Source of the DNA: Bacteroides sp. CAG:144
GTDB lineage: Bacteria > Bacteroidota > Bacteroidia > Bacteroidales > UBA11471
Reading direction: 5' to 3'
Assembly: GCA_000434215.1 (NCBI GenBank)
Contig: HF999731.1
Span: 30,711 to 52,256, forward strand
Length of the DNA stretch: 21,546 nt
A program made the translations under genes and the position numbers. The notes beneath the pieces are model-generated. The model was not told the origin of the DNA, ran no database searches, and saw only the letters and a list, made by a program, of their open reading frames with translations. Shown piece after piece: positions 1 to 7,690 of the stretch. The stretch's first letter is position 1. Each line of letters begins with the position of its first letter.

Positions 1-1011
1 GGCAGGCTCAGCATTACGCAACTGACGATAGATATAAATAACAGCCTCTTTTTCGGAATTACTCGGGTCTTTTTGCAACGTGTTGTAAATAATCGCATAG
101 TCCGAAAGGTTATTTTCTTCCTTATGCAACAGAATGGTCGGTACACCTGTTTCGAGAATCAAATCGATATGCTGTTCTTCGAGTACGACCTCACGTTCTA
201 TCACAACTTCGTTGCGCTCAATAGAAACAACCTCGCCAGTATCTTCGTCGGCATAGTCTTCCACCCAAGTTCTCAAAACACGGGCGGCCAAACGACGGCC
301 GATGGCTTTTTTGAGGTTGGTCTTCGTAACTTTCATCTCTTCGGCCAAACCGAAGATTTCGAGAATGTCTTTATCGCTTTCGAAACCTATGGCACGCAAC
401 AATGTCGTTACGGGCAGTTTCTTCTTACGATCGATATAGGCATACATCACATTGTTGATGTCGGTAGCGAACTCTATCCACGAACCTTTGAAAGGAATGA
501 TTCTCGCCGAATAAAGTTTCGTTCCGTTAGCGTGGATACTCTGTCCGAAGAACACGCCGGGAGAACGGTGCAACTGAGACACAACAACACGTTCGGCACC
601 ATTGATTACAAATGTACCTTTTTCGGTCATATAAGGGATAGGACCGAGGTATACATCTTGTATAACGGTGTCGAAATCTTCGTGATCGGGGTCGGTGCAA
701 TAAAGCTTGAGTTTTGCTTTCAGAGGCACACTGTATGTGAGTCCGCGTTCCAAACACTCATCGATGGTGTAACGTGGCGGATCGATATAATAATCGAGAA
801 ATTCGAGGACGAAGTTGTTACGGGTATCTGCAATAGGGAAATTCTCTGCAAAAACCTTATAAAGACCTTCATTTTTACGTTTCTCGGGTGGGGTGTCCAA
901 TTGCAGAAAGTCTTTGAACGATTTCAACTGCACTTCGAGGAAATCGGGATATGGAAGAGGATTCTTGATCGAAGCAAAGTTTACCCGCGGTTTACCTATA
1001 TTTTGAGACAT
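1..1011 (-). CDS. rpoB: RNA polymerase beta subunit, N-terminal part (runs off left edge)
   Basis: This is the first 337 codons of the beta subunit of DNA-dependent RNA polymerase; the C-terminal three quarters lie outside the window. The protein starts [18 protein letters not shown] and contains the beta-subunit N-terminal signatures [39 protein letters not shown] and [21 protein letters not shown], which belong to the protrusion and lobe domains that line the DNA channel. The ATG at 1011 fits the usual Bacteroidales RpoB start. No Shine-Dalgarno sequence is visible, which is normal in this phylum. The rifampicin-binding and catalytic regions are not present in this fragment. It is the last gene visible in the superoperon and is separated from rplL by 103 bases containing a terminator-like hairpin. 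Confidence 0.97.
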   Translation of the reverse strand, partial: MSQNIGKPRVNFASIKNPLPYPDFLEVQLKSFKDFLQLDTPPEKRKNEGLYKVFAENFPIADTRNNFVLEFLDYYIDPPRYTIDECLERGLTYSVPLKAKLKLYCTDPDHEDFDTVIQDVYLGPIPYMTEKGTFVINGAERVVVSQLHRSPGVFFGQSIHANGTKLYSARIIPFKGSWIEFATDINNVMYAYIDRKKKLPVTTLLRAIGFESDKDILEIFGLAEEMKVTKTNLKKAIGRRLAARVLRTWVEDYADEDTGEVVSIERNEVVIEREVVLEEQHIDLILETGVPTILLHKEENNLSDYAIIYNTLQKDPSNSEKEAVIYIYRQLRNAEPA

Positions 1012-1051
1012 TTGTCAGAGTTGGTTAATTGAACTTATAAATTATAGACAC

Positions 1052-1089
1052 AAAAAGGTAAAGAGGCCTCCTGTAAAGGTCTCTTTACC
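1052..1089 (-). terminator. Putative attenuator between rplL and rpoB
   Basis: Read on the minus strand, a 9-base-pair perfect stem (GGTAAAGAG at 1057-1065 with CTCTTTACC at 1081-1089, further pairing possible inside) is followed at once by TTTTT (1056-1052). This has the form of an intrinsic terminator but lies inside the operon, before rpoB. In E. coli a partial terminator in the same rplL-rpoB gap lowers rpoBC transcription relative to the ribosomal protein genes. A similar role here is an inference from position and shape. Confidence 0.6.
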
Positions 1090-1114
1090 AAAAGTCCTGA
1101 ATAACAGGAATTTG

Positions 1115-1489
1115 TTATTTAAGTTCAACTTCAGCGCCTACTTCTTCGAGTGCTTTCTTCAACGCTTCAGCATCGGCTTTAGCCAAACCTTCTTTGATGG
1201 TGCTGGGTGCGCCATCAACGAGATCTTTAGCCTCTTTCAAACCAAGACCAGTTTGTTCTTTCACAGCTTTAACGACTGCGAGTTTGTTAGCACCGGCACC
1301 TTTCAATACAACATCGAAAGAGGATTTTTCCTCAGCAGCAGCTGCACCAGCAGCGGCGGGAGCGGCAACAGCAACAGCTGCAGCAGCGGGTTCAATGCCA
1401 TACTCCTCTTTGAGGATTTGTGCCAACTCGTTTACTTCTTTTACGGTCAGGTTTACTAATTGTTCTGCAAAAGCTTTCAAATCTGCCAT
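1115..1489 (-). CDS. rplL: 50S ribosomal protein L7/L12 (bL12)
   Basis: L7/L12 forms the flexible multi-copy stalk of the large subunit that recruits translation GTPases such as EF-Tu and EF-G. The 124-residue protein has the family layout: an N-terminal dimerisation helix (about 1-35), an alanine-rich hinge (about 34-53), and a compact C-terminal domain with the factor-binding stretch KTGLG-like segment [18 protein letters not shown]. Length and order are typical. It lies 46 bases after rplJ, the gene for its anchor protein L10, and 103 bases before rpoB. Confidence 0.98.
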   Translation of the reverse strand: MADLKAFAEQLVNLTVKEVNELAQILKEEYGIEPAAAAVAVAAPAAAGAAAAEEKSSFDVVLKGAGANKLAVVKAVKEQTGLGLKEAKDLVDGAPSTIKEGLAKADAEALKKALEEVGAEVELK

Positions 1490-1535
1490 TTTCGTATTGT
1501 TTAATTGTTATTTTACTTCTGTTAATTGTAAAGGG

Positions 1536-2048
1536 TTATCGTTCTGATAGAGTTTGCAACACTCCGTGAAGGGTAGAACCGCCGGACTGCAAAGCCGAAA
1601 CAACGTTCTTGGCAGGCGATTGCAGCAATGCGATAACGTCGGCGATAAGTTCGTTTTTGCTCTTGATAGCTACCAAAGCGTCGAGTTGATCGGCACCATA
1701 GAAACTTTCTTCCACATAAGCAGCCTTGAAGCCGAGCTGATCGTTGTCTTTCTTAAAAGCCTTGATCAATTTGGCGGGGGCATTACCCGTATTGGAGAGC
1801 ATCAGGGTGGTAGAACCTTTCAAGCTGTCGAAAAGAGCCGTATAATCGGCATCAAGGCTTTCCATAGCCTTTTTCAACAGGGAGTTCTTTACAACCAGCA
1901 GTTTGATATCGTTCTTGAAACATTCACGGCGCAAATTCGAAGTTTTCTCGGCATTGAGCGTAGTCGTCTCGGTCAGATATATGTGGCTGTATTCTTTAAG
2001 AGTGGCAGTAATCTGTTCGATTACGGTGGCTTTATCTTCCTTTCTCAT
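1536..2048 (-). CDS. rplJ: 50S ribosomal protein L10 (uL10)
   Basis: L10 anchors the L7/L12 dimers to the stalk base on 23S rRNA. The 170-residue protein begins MRKEDKATVIEQITATLKEY and shows the conserved LRRECFKNDIKLLVVKNSLLKKA region of the rRNA-binding domain, with the C-terminal helix that holds L12. Only 14 bases separate it from rplA. That gap contains AGGAG 8-9 bases before the ATG, one of the few clear Shine-Dalgarno sites in this window. The gap is too short for the long L10-binding leader known from E. coli, so any L10 autoregulation must work differently here. Confidence 0.97.
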   Translation of the reverse strand: MRKEDKATVIEQITATLKEYSHIYLTETTTLNAEKTSNLRRECFKNDIKLLVVKNSLLKKAMESLDADYTALFDSLKGSTTLMLSNTGNAPAKLIKAFKKDNDQLGFKAAYVEESFYGADQLDALVAIKSKNELIADVIALLQSPAKNVVSALQSGGSTLHGVLQTLSER

Positions 2049-2062
2049 AATTCGGTCTCCTT

Positions 2063-2761
2063 TTAAATCTCATCTACAGATTTGGGTTCGATCTTGATAC
2101 CGGGACTCATCGTACTCGAAAGATATATACTCTTCATATAAGTACCTTTGGCGGTAGCAGGTTTCAACTTATTCAGCATCGCGATAAATTCTTTGGCATT
2201 CTCGCGAATCTGATCGGCGCTGAAAGATATCTTACCGATAGAGGTATGAACGATACCATTCTTATCGACTTTGAAATCGATTTTACCTTGTTTTACTTCT
2301 TTCACAGCCTTACCGACTTCGTTGGTCACGGTTCCACTCTTGGGGTTAGGCATAAGTCCGCGCGGACCGAGCACACGCCCCAAAGCTCCGATTTTTCCCA
2401 TCACAGAAGGTTGGGTGATAATCACATCAATATCGGTCCAACCGCCTTTGATTTTTTCGATGTATTCATCAAGACCTACATAATCGGCTCCGGCAGCTTT
2501 GGCATCGGCTTCTTGGTCGGGAGTACAAAGAGCGAGTACACGCACTTGTTTACCGGTTCCATGAGGCAAAGACACGACACCACGCACCATTTGATTGGCT
2601 TTACGAGGATCAACACCCAAACGGACGTCAATATCGACCGAAGCATCGAACTTGGTAAAAGTTACATCTTTTACCAACTGGGCAGCTTCTTTCAGCGAAT
2701 AGGTTTTCCCTGCTTCAATTTTCTCGGAAGCCAACTTTTGATTTTTTGTCAGTTTACTCAT
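2063..2761 (-). CDS. rplA: 50S ribosomal protein L1 (uL1)
   Basis: L1 is the mobile stalk protein near the E site that helps release deacylated tRNA. The 232-residue length is normal. The sequence contains family signatures [20 protein letters not shown] near the N-terminus, the second-domain segment [20 protein letters not shown], and [17 protein letters not shown] at the C-terminus. It sits between rplK (15 bases upstream) and rplJ (14 bases downstream), the standard bacterial order. In many bacteria L1 represses its own operon by binding mRNA near rplK; I could not identify a convincing L1 site here. Confidence 0.98.
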   Translation of the reverse strand: MSKLTKNQKLASEKIEAGKTYSLKEAAQLVKDVTFTKFDASVDIDVRLGVDPRKANQMVRGVVSLPHGTGKQVRVLALCTPDQEADAKAAGADYVGLDEYIEKIKGGWTDIDVIITQPSVMGKIGALGRVLGPRGLMPNPKSGTVTNEVGKAVKEVKQGKIDFKVDKNGIVHTSIGKISFSADQIRENAKEFIAMLNKLKPATAKGTYMKSIYLSSTMSPGIKIEPKSVDEI

Positions 2762-2776
2762 TTCAATTGAAGTTTA

Positions 2777-3220
2777 TTAGTTATTGGTCGGGAATTCCCC
2801 ACTTACGGATATACCCATACTTCTCGCTGTACCGGCAACCATTTTCATGGCCGATTCCAAAGTAAAACAGTTGAGGTCAACCATTTTATCTTGCGCAATT
2901 GTCTTTACCTGATCCCAAGTGATGGTAGCCACTTTCTTACGGTTAGGCTCGGCCGAACCGCCTTTTACTTTAGACGCTTCCAACAATTGAATTGCAACAG
3001 GAGGTGTTTTTACGACGAAATCGAACGATTTATCGCTGTAATAAGTAATGATTACAGGCAACACCTTACCTGCTTTGTCTTGAGTACGGGCATTGAATTG
3101 CTTGCAAAACTCCATGATATTGATACCCTTGGAACCGAGGGCGGGACCTACGGGAGGAGAGGGGTTTGCTGCACCACCTTTAATCTGTAATTTGATTTGT
3201 CCAGCAATTTCTTTAGCCAT
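2777..3220 (-). CDS. rplK: 50S ribosomal protein L11 (uL11)
   Basis: L11 binds the GTPase-associated centre of 23S rRNA and, in stringent-response bacteria, is needed for RelA-type sensing of uncharged tRNA. The protein has 147 residues. The N-terminal domain has the proline-rich signature [20 protein letters not shown], which contacts translation factors and is the site of thiopeptide resistance changes in other species. The C-terminal rRNA-binding domain has the [10 protein letters not shown] motif. It starts 60 bases after nusG. Confidence 0.98.
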   Translation of the reverse strand: MAKEIAGQIKLQIKGGAANPSPPVGPALGSKGINIMEFCKQFNARTQDKAGKVLPVIITYYSDKSFDFVVKTPPVAIQLLEASKVKGGSAEPNRKKVATITWDQVKTIAQDKMVDLNCFTLESAMKMVAGTARSMGISVSGEFPTNN

Positions 3221-3280
3221 TTGTTTATATTTTTGATTGTTAAACCCGAAAGAGTAATCGTGCGCGTAACATCACAAAGA

Positions 3281-3820
3281 TTATTCTTTCTCTACTTGCA
3301 TGAATCCTAATTCCAACGGCGTTTTCCGTCCGAATATCTTCACCATGACTTTGAGTTTCTTTTTCTCATTGTTCACCTCTTCGATGATACCGCTGAAACC
3401 GTTGAAAGGGCCGAAAGTAACTTTTACGGTCTCTCCCACCATGTAGGGAATCATAATATCATCGGCCTCTTGTATGGCATCAACTGCACCCAGCATGCGG
3501 TTTACTTCCGACTGTCTCAACGGATCGGGATCGGTTGTACCACCCAAAAATCCGATAACATTGGTCGTATTGCGCAATCGATGGGCAACTTCACCTACGA
3601 GGGTCGCCTCGACCAAGACATAACCAGGATAGAGATTTCTCTCTTTGGTAATTTTCTTGCCGTTGCGAACCGAATAGACTTTCTCGGTAGGAATCAATAC
3701 CTGATACACAAAATCGCCAAGGTCGGTATTCTTGATTTCTGCATCAAGATACTCCTTCACTTTTGCTTCTTTTCCGCTGATGGCACGCAATACGTACCAG
3801 CCTCTTTTTTTATCAGACAT
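3281..3820 (-). CDS. nusG: Transcription elongation/antitermination factor NusG
   Basis: NusG binds RNA polymerase and links it to Rho or to the ribosome. The 179-residue protein has the N-terminal NGN domain, beginning GWYVLRAISGKEAKVKEYL and including the NLYPGYVLVE motif around residues 62-71, and a C-terminal KOW domain with VTFGPFNGFSGIIEEVN at about 132-148. A GGAGG site (3828-3832) precedes the ATG by 7 bases, unusually clear for this phylum. It lies 15 bases after secE, the almost universal secE-nusG pairing. Confidence 0.98.
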   Translation of the reverse strand: MSDKKRGWYVLRAISGKEAKVKEYLDAEIKNTDLGDFVYQVLIPTEKVYSVRNGKKITKERNLYPGYVLVEATLVGEVAHRLRNTTNVIGFLGGTTDPDPLRQSEVNRMLGAVDAIQEADDIMIPYMVGETVKVTFGPFNGFSGIIEEVNNEKKKLKVMVKIFGRKTPLELGFMQVEKE

Positions 3821-3835
3821 TAGGAATCCTCCGAA

Positions 3836-4030
3836 TTAGAAAATTTTTTCGTAGATAAATTCCATGAGATGCTCAAAGCCCTGGTCCATCACAAAAATAA
3901 CTATGGCAATGATTAGGGAAGCAAACATAACTACCACAGCACTGTTGCTCAGCTCTGCCCGGGTGGGCCAGGATACTTTATAAACGAGTTCGTTGTACGA
4001 CTCTTTTATATCTGCAAGTATTTTTTTCAT
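3836..4030 (-). CDS. secE: Preprotein translocase subunit SecE
   Basis: SecE is the small clamp subunit of the SecYEG protein-export channel. The 64-residue protein is of the short single-span form: an amphipathic N-terminal part (MKKILADIKESYNELVYKVSWPT, with the family VSWPTR motif at about 19-24) and one transmembrane helix at about 31-50. A longer open frame extends upstream, but that extension runs through tRNA-Trp, so the ATG at 4030 is the right start. It follows tRNA-Trp by 17 bases and is co-transcribed with nusG. Confidence 0.95.
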   Translation of the reverse strand: MKKILADIKESYNELVYKVSWPTRAELSNSAVVVMFASLIIAIVIFVMDQGFEHLMEFIYEKIF

Positions 4031-4047
4031 TGTTTTTTCAGAGTTTG

Positions 4048-4120
4048 CACGGGTCGAGAGACTCGAACTCCCGACACCTGGTTTTGGAGACCAGTGCTCT
4101 ACCAACTGAGCTAGACCCGT
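4048..4120 (-). tRNA. trpT: tRNA-Trp (anticodon CCA)
   Basis: A 73-base cloverleaf on the minus strand. The acceptor stem ACGGGTC pairs perfectly with GACCCGT, and the anticodon stem CTGGT/ACCAG encloses the loop CTCCAAA with anticodon CCA. The T-arm loop is TTCGAGT. The discriminator base is G, and the 3' CCA is not encoded. Its place between tuf and secE is widely conserved in bacteria. Confidence 0.97.
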
Positions 4121-4126
4121 AAACAT

Positions 4127-4171
4127 TGGTAAGCCTCTCGTCCTATTTTCACAAGAATAAGAGGCCTACCA
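4127..4171 (-). other. Hairpin in the tuf to tRNA-Trp gap
   Basis: Two 12-base arms (4127-4138 and 4160-4171) pair with one mismatch around a 21-base loop. On the minus strand no T-tract follows, so it is not a standard terminator for tuf; it lies 6 bases before the 5' end of tRNA-Trp and may be a processing signal. On the plus strand TTTTT follows at 4173-4177. The role is unknown. Confidence 0.45.
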
Positions 4172-4192
4172 GTTTTTATCGATAGTTATCGA

Positions 4193-5380
4193 TTAGTCGA
4201 GGATTTCGGTAATTTGTCCCGAACCTACGGTACGGCCACCTTCACGGATAGCAAAACGAAGACCTATGCTGCAAGCTACCGGATAGATAAGCTCAACAGT
4301 GATGGTTACGTGGTCGCCCGGCATTACCATTTCAGTTCCTTCGGGGAGAGTAATCTCACCGGTTACATCGAGGGTACGAATATAGAACTGGGGACGATAT
4401 TTATTGTGGAACGGAGTATGACGACCACCTTCTTCCTTCTTCAAGATATACACTTGAGCTTTGAATTTCGAGTGAGGAGTTACCTGACCCGGGTGGCAAA
4501 TAACCATACCACGTTTGATTTCGTTTTTGTCGATACCACGGAGGAGGAGACCTACGTTATCACCAGCTTCACCTTGATCGAGAAGTTTGCGGAACATTTC
4601 CACACCGGTTACAACAGATTTCTTACCTTCTGCGCCGAGACCGATAATTTGAACCTCATCACCTACTTTGATAACACCAGTTTCGATACGACCAGTAGCA
4701 ACAGTACCACGACCGGTAATCGAGAATACGTCTTCAACAGGCATCAAGAAAGGTTTATCTATATCACGGGGAGGCAGGGGAATCCAAGTATCTACGGCTT
4801 CCATCAGCTCCATAACTTTTTCTTCCCATTTGGGATCGCCATTGAGGGCACCCAAAGCAGAACCGCGAATGATAGGAGTATTATCACCATCATAGTCATA
4901 CGAAGAAAGAAGTTCTCTCATCTCCATTTCTACGAGTTCGAGCATTTCTTCATCATCGACCATATCGCATTTGTTCATGAAAACAACGATACGAGGAACG
5001 TTTACTTGACGAGCCAAAAGAATGTGCTCACGGGTTTGGGGCATAGGACCATCGGTAGCAGCAACTACGATGATGGCACCGTCCATTTGAGCTGCACCGG
5101 TAACCATGTTCTTAACGTAGTCGGCGTGACCCGGACAGTCTACGTGAGCATAGTGACGATTAGCGGTTTCATACTCTACGTGAGAAGTGTTGATCGTAAT
5201 ACCTCTTTCTTTTTCTTCGGGAGCATTGTCGATAGAATCAAAAGAGCGCATTTCGGAAAGACCTTTTTTCGCAAGTACAGTGGTAATGGCAGCGGTCAAG
5301 GTAGTTTTACCGTGGTCTACGTGGCCAATGGTACCAATGTTTACGTGCGGCTTAGTCCGTTGAAACTGTTCTTTAGCCAT
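4193..5380 (-). CDS. tuf: Elongation factor Tu
   Basis: EF-Tu delivers aminoacyl-tRNA to the ribosome and hydrolyses GTP on correct decoding. The 395-residue protein carries all GTPase motifs: G1 GHVDHGKT (about 19-26), the switch I segment [10 protein letters not shown]3 DCPGH (about 81-85), G4 NKCD (about 136-139) and G5 SAL. Domains 2 and 3 follow with [12 protein letters not shown] and the C-terminal [14 protein letters not shown]. It lies between tRNA-Thr (51 bases upstream) and tRNA-Trp, as in the E. coli thrU-tufB locus. A long open frame on the opposite strand is a compositional shadow. Confidence 0.98.
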   Translation of the reverse strand: MAKEQFQRTKPHVNIGTIGHVDHGKTTLTAAITTVLAKKGLSEMRSFDSIDNAPEEKERGITINTSHVEYETANRHYAHVDCPGHADYVKNMVTGAAQMDGAIIVVAATDGPMPQTREHILLARQVNVPRIVVFMNKCDMVDDEEMLELVEMEMRELLSSYDYDGDNTPIIRGSALGALNGDPKWEEKVMELMEAVDTWIPLPPRDIDKPFLMPVEDVFSITGRGTVATGRIETGVIKVGDEVQIIGLGAEGKKSVVTGVEMFRKLLDQGEAGDNVGLLLRGIDKNEIKRGMVICHPGQVTPHSKFKAQVYILKKEEGGRHTPFHNKYRPQFYIRTLDVTGEITLPEGTEMVMPGDHVTITVELIYPVACSIGLRFAIREGGRTVGSGQITEILD

Positions 5381-5431
5381 AATAATTATTTTTTTGATTA
5401 ATGATTAGCTTTCTCTGTTGTGCTTTACACT

Positions 5432-5506
<75 letters not shown>

Positions 5507-5516
5507 ATTTTTATTG

Positions 5517-5589
5517 AGCGGGAAACGGGACTCAAACCCGCGACCCTCAGCTTGGAAGGCTGATGCTCTATCGACTGAGCTACTCCCGC
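5517..5589 (-). tRNA. glyT: tRNA-Gly (anticodon TCC)
   Basis: A 73-base cloverleaf on the minus strand. The acceptor is GCGGGAG against TTCCCGC with one G-T wobble pair. The anticodon stem TCAGC/GCTGA encloses CTTCCAA with anticodon TCC. The discriminator is T and CCA is not encoded. It is 10 bases upstream of tRNA-Thr in one transcript. Confidence 0.96.
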
Positions 5590-5595
5590 AATTTG

Positions 5596-5678
5596 TGGGC
5601 GAAGATGGATTCGAACCACCGAAGTCGTAAGACAGCAGATTTACAGTCTGCCCCATTTGGCCACTCTGGTATTCGCCC
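5596..5678 (-). tRNA. tyrU: tRNA-Tyr (anticodon GTA)
   Basis: An 83-base class II tRNA on the minus strand with a long variable arm, as expected for tRNA-Tyr in bacteria. The acceptor GGGCGAA pairs perfectly with TTCGCCC; the anticodon stem GCAGA/TCTGC encloses CTGTAAA with anticodon GTA. CCA is not encoded. It is the first RNA of the tRNA-tuf unit. Confidence 0.97.
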
Positions 5679-5752
5679 TTTTTACCTATCTCACTGCGCC
5701 CAACAGAGAAAAAGAGACTTGGCGCTACTCCTAAAAAATCAACGGGAGAAAC

Positions 5753-5806
5753 ATTTGCACCCGCTTCTATTGCCCGAGGAGTTATCGGTGAGAAACGGGT
5801 GCAAAT
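5753..5806 (-). repeat. Perfect 11-base inverted repeat upstream of the tRNA-tuf unit
   Basis: Arms ATTTGCACCCG (5753-5763) and CGGGTGCAAAT (5796-5806) are perfect complements around 32 bases that can form a further weak stem. The right arm overlaps the predicted -7 box, so the structure begins at the promoter and continues into the first transcribed bases. It could be an operator, a 5' leader hairpin, or a leftover hpf terminator (no T-tract follows directly). Confidence 0.5.
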
Positions 5807-5831
5807 TTAGAGATAAATTTTAATCCACAAA
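5802..5831 (-). promoter_or_regulatory. Promoter for the tRNA-tuf-secE-nusG-rpl-rpo unit
   Basis: On the minus strand TTTG (5831-5828) is followed after 18 bases by TAAATTTG (5809-5802). This matches the -33 TTTG / -7 TAnnTTTG consensus of the Bacteroides primary sigma factor. It lies in the gap between hpf and tRNA-Tyr. Confidence 0.6.
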
Positions 5832-5850
5832 AATATTTCGATGTTTTTTT

Positions 5851-6153
5851 TTATTTGGCACGCGTTTTTTCTTTATTTTTCTGCAACTGGCGCACCAGCG
5901 CATCCAATGCCAAATCTACCGCCTCCTCAAAGGTATCGGCAATTTTCGACGAGAAAATATCCTCAGCACGAGGCACTAAGAGCTTTATTCCCGCCTCTTT
6001 ATTCTGAGATGTCTCGGGTTTGAGCACTTTCAGCGTTACTTCGGCAGCTAAAATATCATCGCAATACCGATTGAGCTTCTCTATTTTTTTCTGTATAAAA
6101 TTCTCAAGTTGTTCCGTTGCATCAAAATGAATGGATTGAATTCTAATTTCCAT
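5851..6153 (-). CDS. hpf: Ribosome hibernation promoting factor, short form
   Basis: HPF/YfiA family proteins bind the 30S decoding region of idle ribosomes and block translation during starvation. The 100-residue protein has only the conserved alpha-beta domain (MEIRIQSIHFDATEQLENFIQKKIEKLNRY at the start, then KLLVPRAEDIFSSKIADTFEEAVDLALDALVRQLQ) and lacks the C-terminal dimerisation domain of the long form. Its start overlaps the end of the recombinase gene by 11 bases. An AGGAGG site inside that gene precedes the ATG by 5 bases, so the two are translationally close. Being near rpsU and the tuf unit fits a role in ribosome supply and storage. Confidence 0.9.
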   Translation of the reverse strand: MEIRIQSIHFDATEQLENFIQKKIEKLNRYCDDILAAEVTLKVLKPETSQNKEAGIKLLVPRAEDIFSSKIADTFEEAVDLALDALVRQLQKNKEKTRAK

Positions 6154-7051
6154 AATGACCTCCTTTTTTTATGGCCCTGGGGTGGGCCTGTTTATAATCG
6201 CGTTTCAATTCTTCAAAAGTTATATGAGTATATACTTGGGTTGATGCGAGCGACTGATGCCCCAACAACTCCTTAACACTATTCAATCCAGCTCCTCCGT
6301 TGAGCATAGCCGAAGCAAATGTATGCCGCAAAACATGGGGACTTTTACGGGAAAGCGTCGTTACCTCTCCCAGCCGACGGGTTACTAATCGATAAACAAA
6401 CTGCACATAGAGAGGTTCGCCATCGTCTTTGACAAAAAAATTCGGAGCCTCCATACCTACCGTAATACGACGGACGCGGCGATATGCCTCGATCTCATCT
6501 TTCAGCTCATTTCCGAAAGGTACGACACGCTGCTTATTTCTTTTACCAGTAACCTTGATCTGCATTGCCTGCGTATCAACATCCTTATCGAGCAAGCCGA
6601 CAAGTTCGGCCCGCCGCATTCCCGTCATATATAATATAGAGAGTATGAGCTTATCGCGCAGAGCAGAAAAATCGTCGTCGGCCACCTTTTCATCGAGAAG
6701 CAAATCCATCTCATCGGGCCGTACAAACGAAGGCAGCGATTTATGTATCTTGGGCAAAGTTATATCTTGCAGGGGAGAATTTGCAACGACACCCTGTTTC
6801 AGCAAATAGGCATAAAAAGTACGCAATGCCGAAAACTTACGAGCCACAGTCCGAGAAGAATTACCTTCTTCGATAAGCAAAGCCGCCCAATTACGCACAT
6901 GGTCTCGCTCCACAGAGTCGAGAGACACCGACCCCTCGAGCCGAGACAAATAATCTCGAAACTGCAATAAGTCCCGCCTATAAGACAGAACGGTATGAGA
7001 AGAATAATTCTTCTCATACCGAACATATCTTAAAAATGATTCTATCCACAT
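6143..7051 (-). CDS. XerC/XerD-type tyrosine recombinase
   Basis: A site-specific recombinase of the XerC/D type, probably one of the proteins that resolves chromosome dimers at dif. The 302-residue length is typical. The N-terminal core-binding (SAM-like) domain covers about 1-90. The catalytic domain has all six expected residues: Arg146 in TGMRRAEL, Lys170 in TGKRNKQRVVPF, His239 and Arg242 in HVLRHTFAS, His265 in LLGHQSLAST, and the nucleophile Tyr274 in VYTHIT. It lies 119 bases after rpsU and overlaps hpf, a position conserved in Bacteroidales chromosomes rather than a sign of a mobile element. XerC versus XerD cannot be settled here. Confidence 0.9.
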   Translation of the reverse strand: MWIESFLRYVRYEKNYSSHTVLSYRRDLLQFRDYLSRLEGSVSLDSVERDHVRNWAALLIEEGNSSRTVARKFSALRTFYAYLLKQGVVANSPLQDITLPKIHKSLPSFVRPDEMDLLLDEKVADDDFSALRDKLILSILYMTGMRRAELVGLLDKDVDTQAMQIKVTGKRNKQRVVPFGNELKDEIEAYRRVRRITVGMEAPNFFVKDDGEPLYVQFVYRLVTRRLGEVTTLSRKSPHVLRHTFASAMLNGGAGLNSVKELLGHQSLASTQVYTHITFEELKRDYKQAHPRAIKKGGHYGN

Positions 7052-7170
7052 ATTCGCAGGCTCTTTATCATTGTCGAGCTACGAATATAGCGAATAGTTT
7101 TGAAATTTCCAATAATTTGGTCGGTATTTTTCAATTACCGCACCACTTCGGAAAAAGATTTACCTTATTA

Positions 7171-7362
7171 TCAATCCTCTGCTTGCTGCATTTTCTGCAC
7201 GTAAATGGCGCGCATTATTTTCTTGCGATTTGCAACAGAGGGTTTTTCAAATGCCTGACGACTTCTCAATTCTTTGATAACGCCGGTTTTCTCAAATTTT
7301 CTTTTGAATTTTTTGAGTGCTTTTTCGATGTTTTCGCCTTCTTTTACAGGTACTACTATCAT
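7171..7362 (-). CDS. rpsU: 30S ribosomal protein S21 (bS21)
   Basis: S21 is a small basic protein near the anti-Shine-Dalgarno region of the 30S subunit. The 63-residue protein has the family pattern MIVVPVKEGENIEKALKKFKR with RSRQAFEKPS further on. In Bacteroidota, S21 has been implicated in keeping the 16S rRNA 3' end hidden, which fits the general lack of Shine-Dalgarno use; that link is family knowledge and not visible here. No Shine-Dalgarno precedes the ATG. It is the first gene of the minus-strand block and has its own good promoter. Confidence 0.96.
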   Translation of the reverse strand: MIVVPVKEGENIEKALKKFKRKFEKTGVIKELRSRQAFEKPSVANRKKIMRAIYVQKMQQAED

Positions 7363-7402
7363 ATTTTTTGTCTTTTAATGTTTCCTTCTACAAATTGCGG
7401 GG

Positions 7403-7434
7403 CAAAATTAAAACATTGTTTCCTGATAAACAAA
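7403..7434 (-). promoter_or_regulatory. Promoter for rpsU
   Basis: On the minus strand TTTG (7434-7431) is followed after 20 bases by TAATTTTG (7410-7403), a full match to the Bacteroides -33/-7 consensus, about 40 bases before the rpsU ATG. The rest of the 328-base gap 7363-7690 holds the opposing pepP-like promoter and nothing else I can identify. Confidence 0.6.
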
Positions 7435-7633
7435 CCTTTTACCGATATTTTTCTCTCCAAAAGAGTTTTTCTACACTACCAAGCATAACTCGAAAGAGAA
7501 TAAATCCCGAACAAACCGAATATATTCCAGCGCTTTCTTTTTATAAAGAATAGACAAAAGCAATATTATTTCGCTATATTTGTGGAATACAGGAGACAGA
7601 ACGGCATAGACCAATTTGAAAACACGGTTTTCA

Positions 7634-7665
7634 TTTGCCTCAGCATTCACCTTTTTATATATTTG
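7634..7665 (+). promoter_or_regulatory. Promoter for the M24 aminopeptidase operon
   Basis: TTTG (7634-7637), 20 bases, then TATATTTG (7658-7665), a full match to the Bacteroides promoter consensus. The predicted start is about 20 bases before the ATG at 7691. A second TATATTTG at 7575-7582 lacks a -33 partner. Confidence 0.6.
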
Positions 7666-7690
7666 CACATAAACAGAAAATCATATCAGC

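Noticed and set aside
2049..2062. L10 autoregulatory leader before rplJ
   Set aside because: Only 14 bases separate rplA and rplJ, too short for the known L10-binding structure.
3836..4126. A longer, 96-codon version of secE
   Set aside because: The extra 32 codons are tRNA-Trp sequence read as protein; the ATG at 4030 gives a normal 64-residue SecE.
4214..5401. 395-codon open frame on the plus strand opposite tuf
   Set aside because: It mirrors the tuf frame exactly, has no family similarity and is a by-product of tuf codon bias.
6143..7051. Tyrosine recombinase as integrase of a mobile element
   Set aside because: It has XerC/D length and residues, lies in a conserved housekeeping run, and no attachment repeats or cargo genes surround it.
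7575..7582. A second promoter for the M24 aminopeptidase gene (TATATTTG)
   Set aside because: No TTTG at -33 distance; the downstream box at 7658-7665 is complete and closer to the gene.
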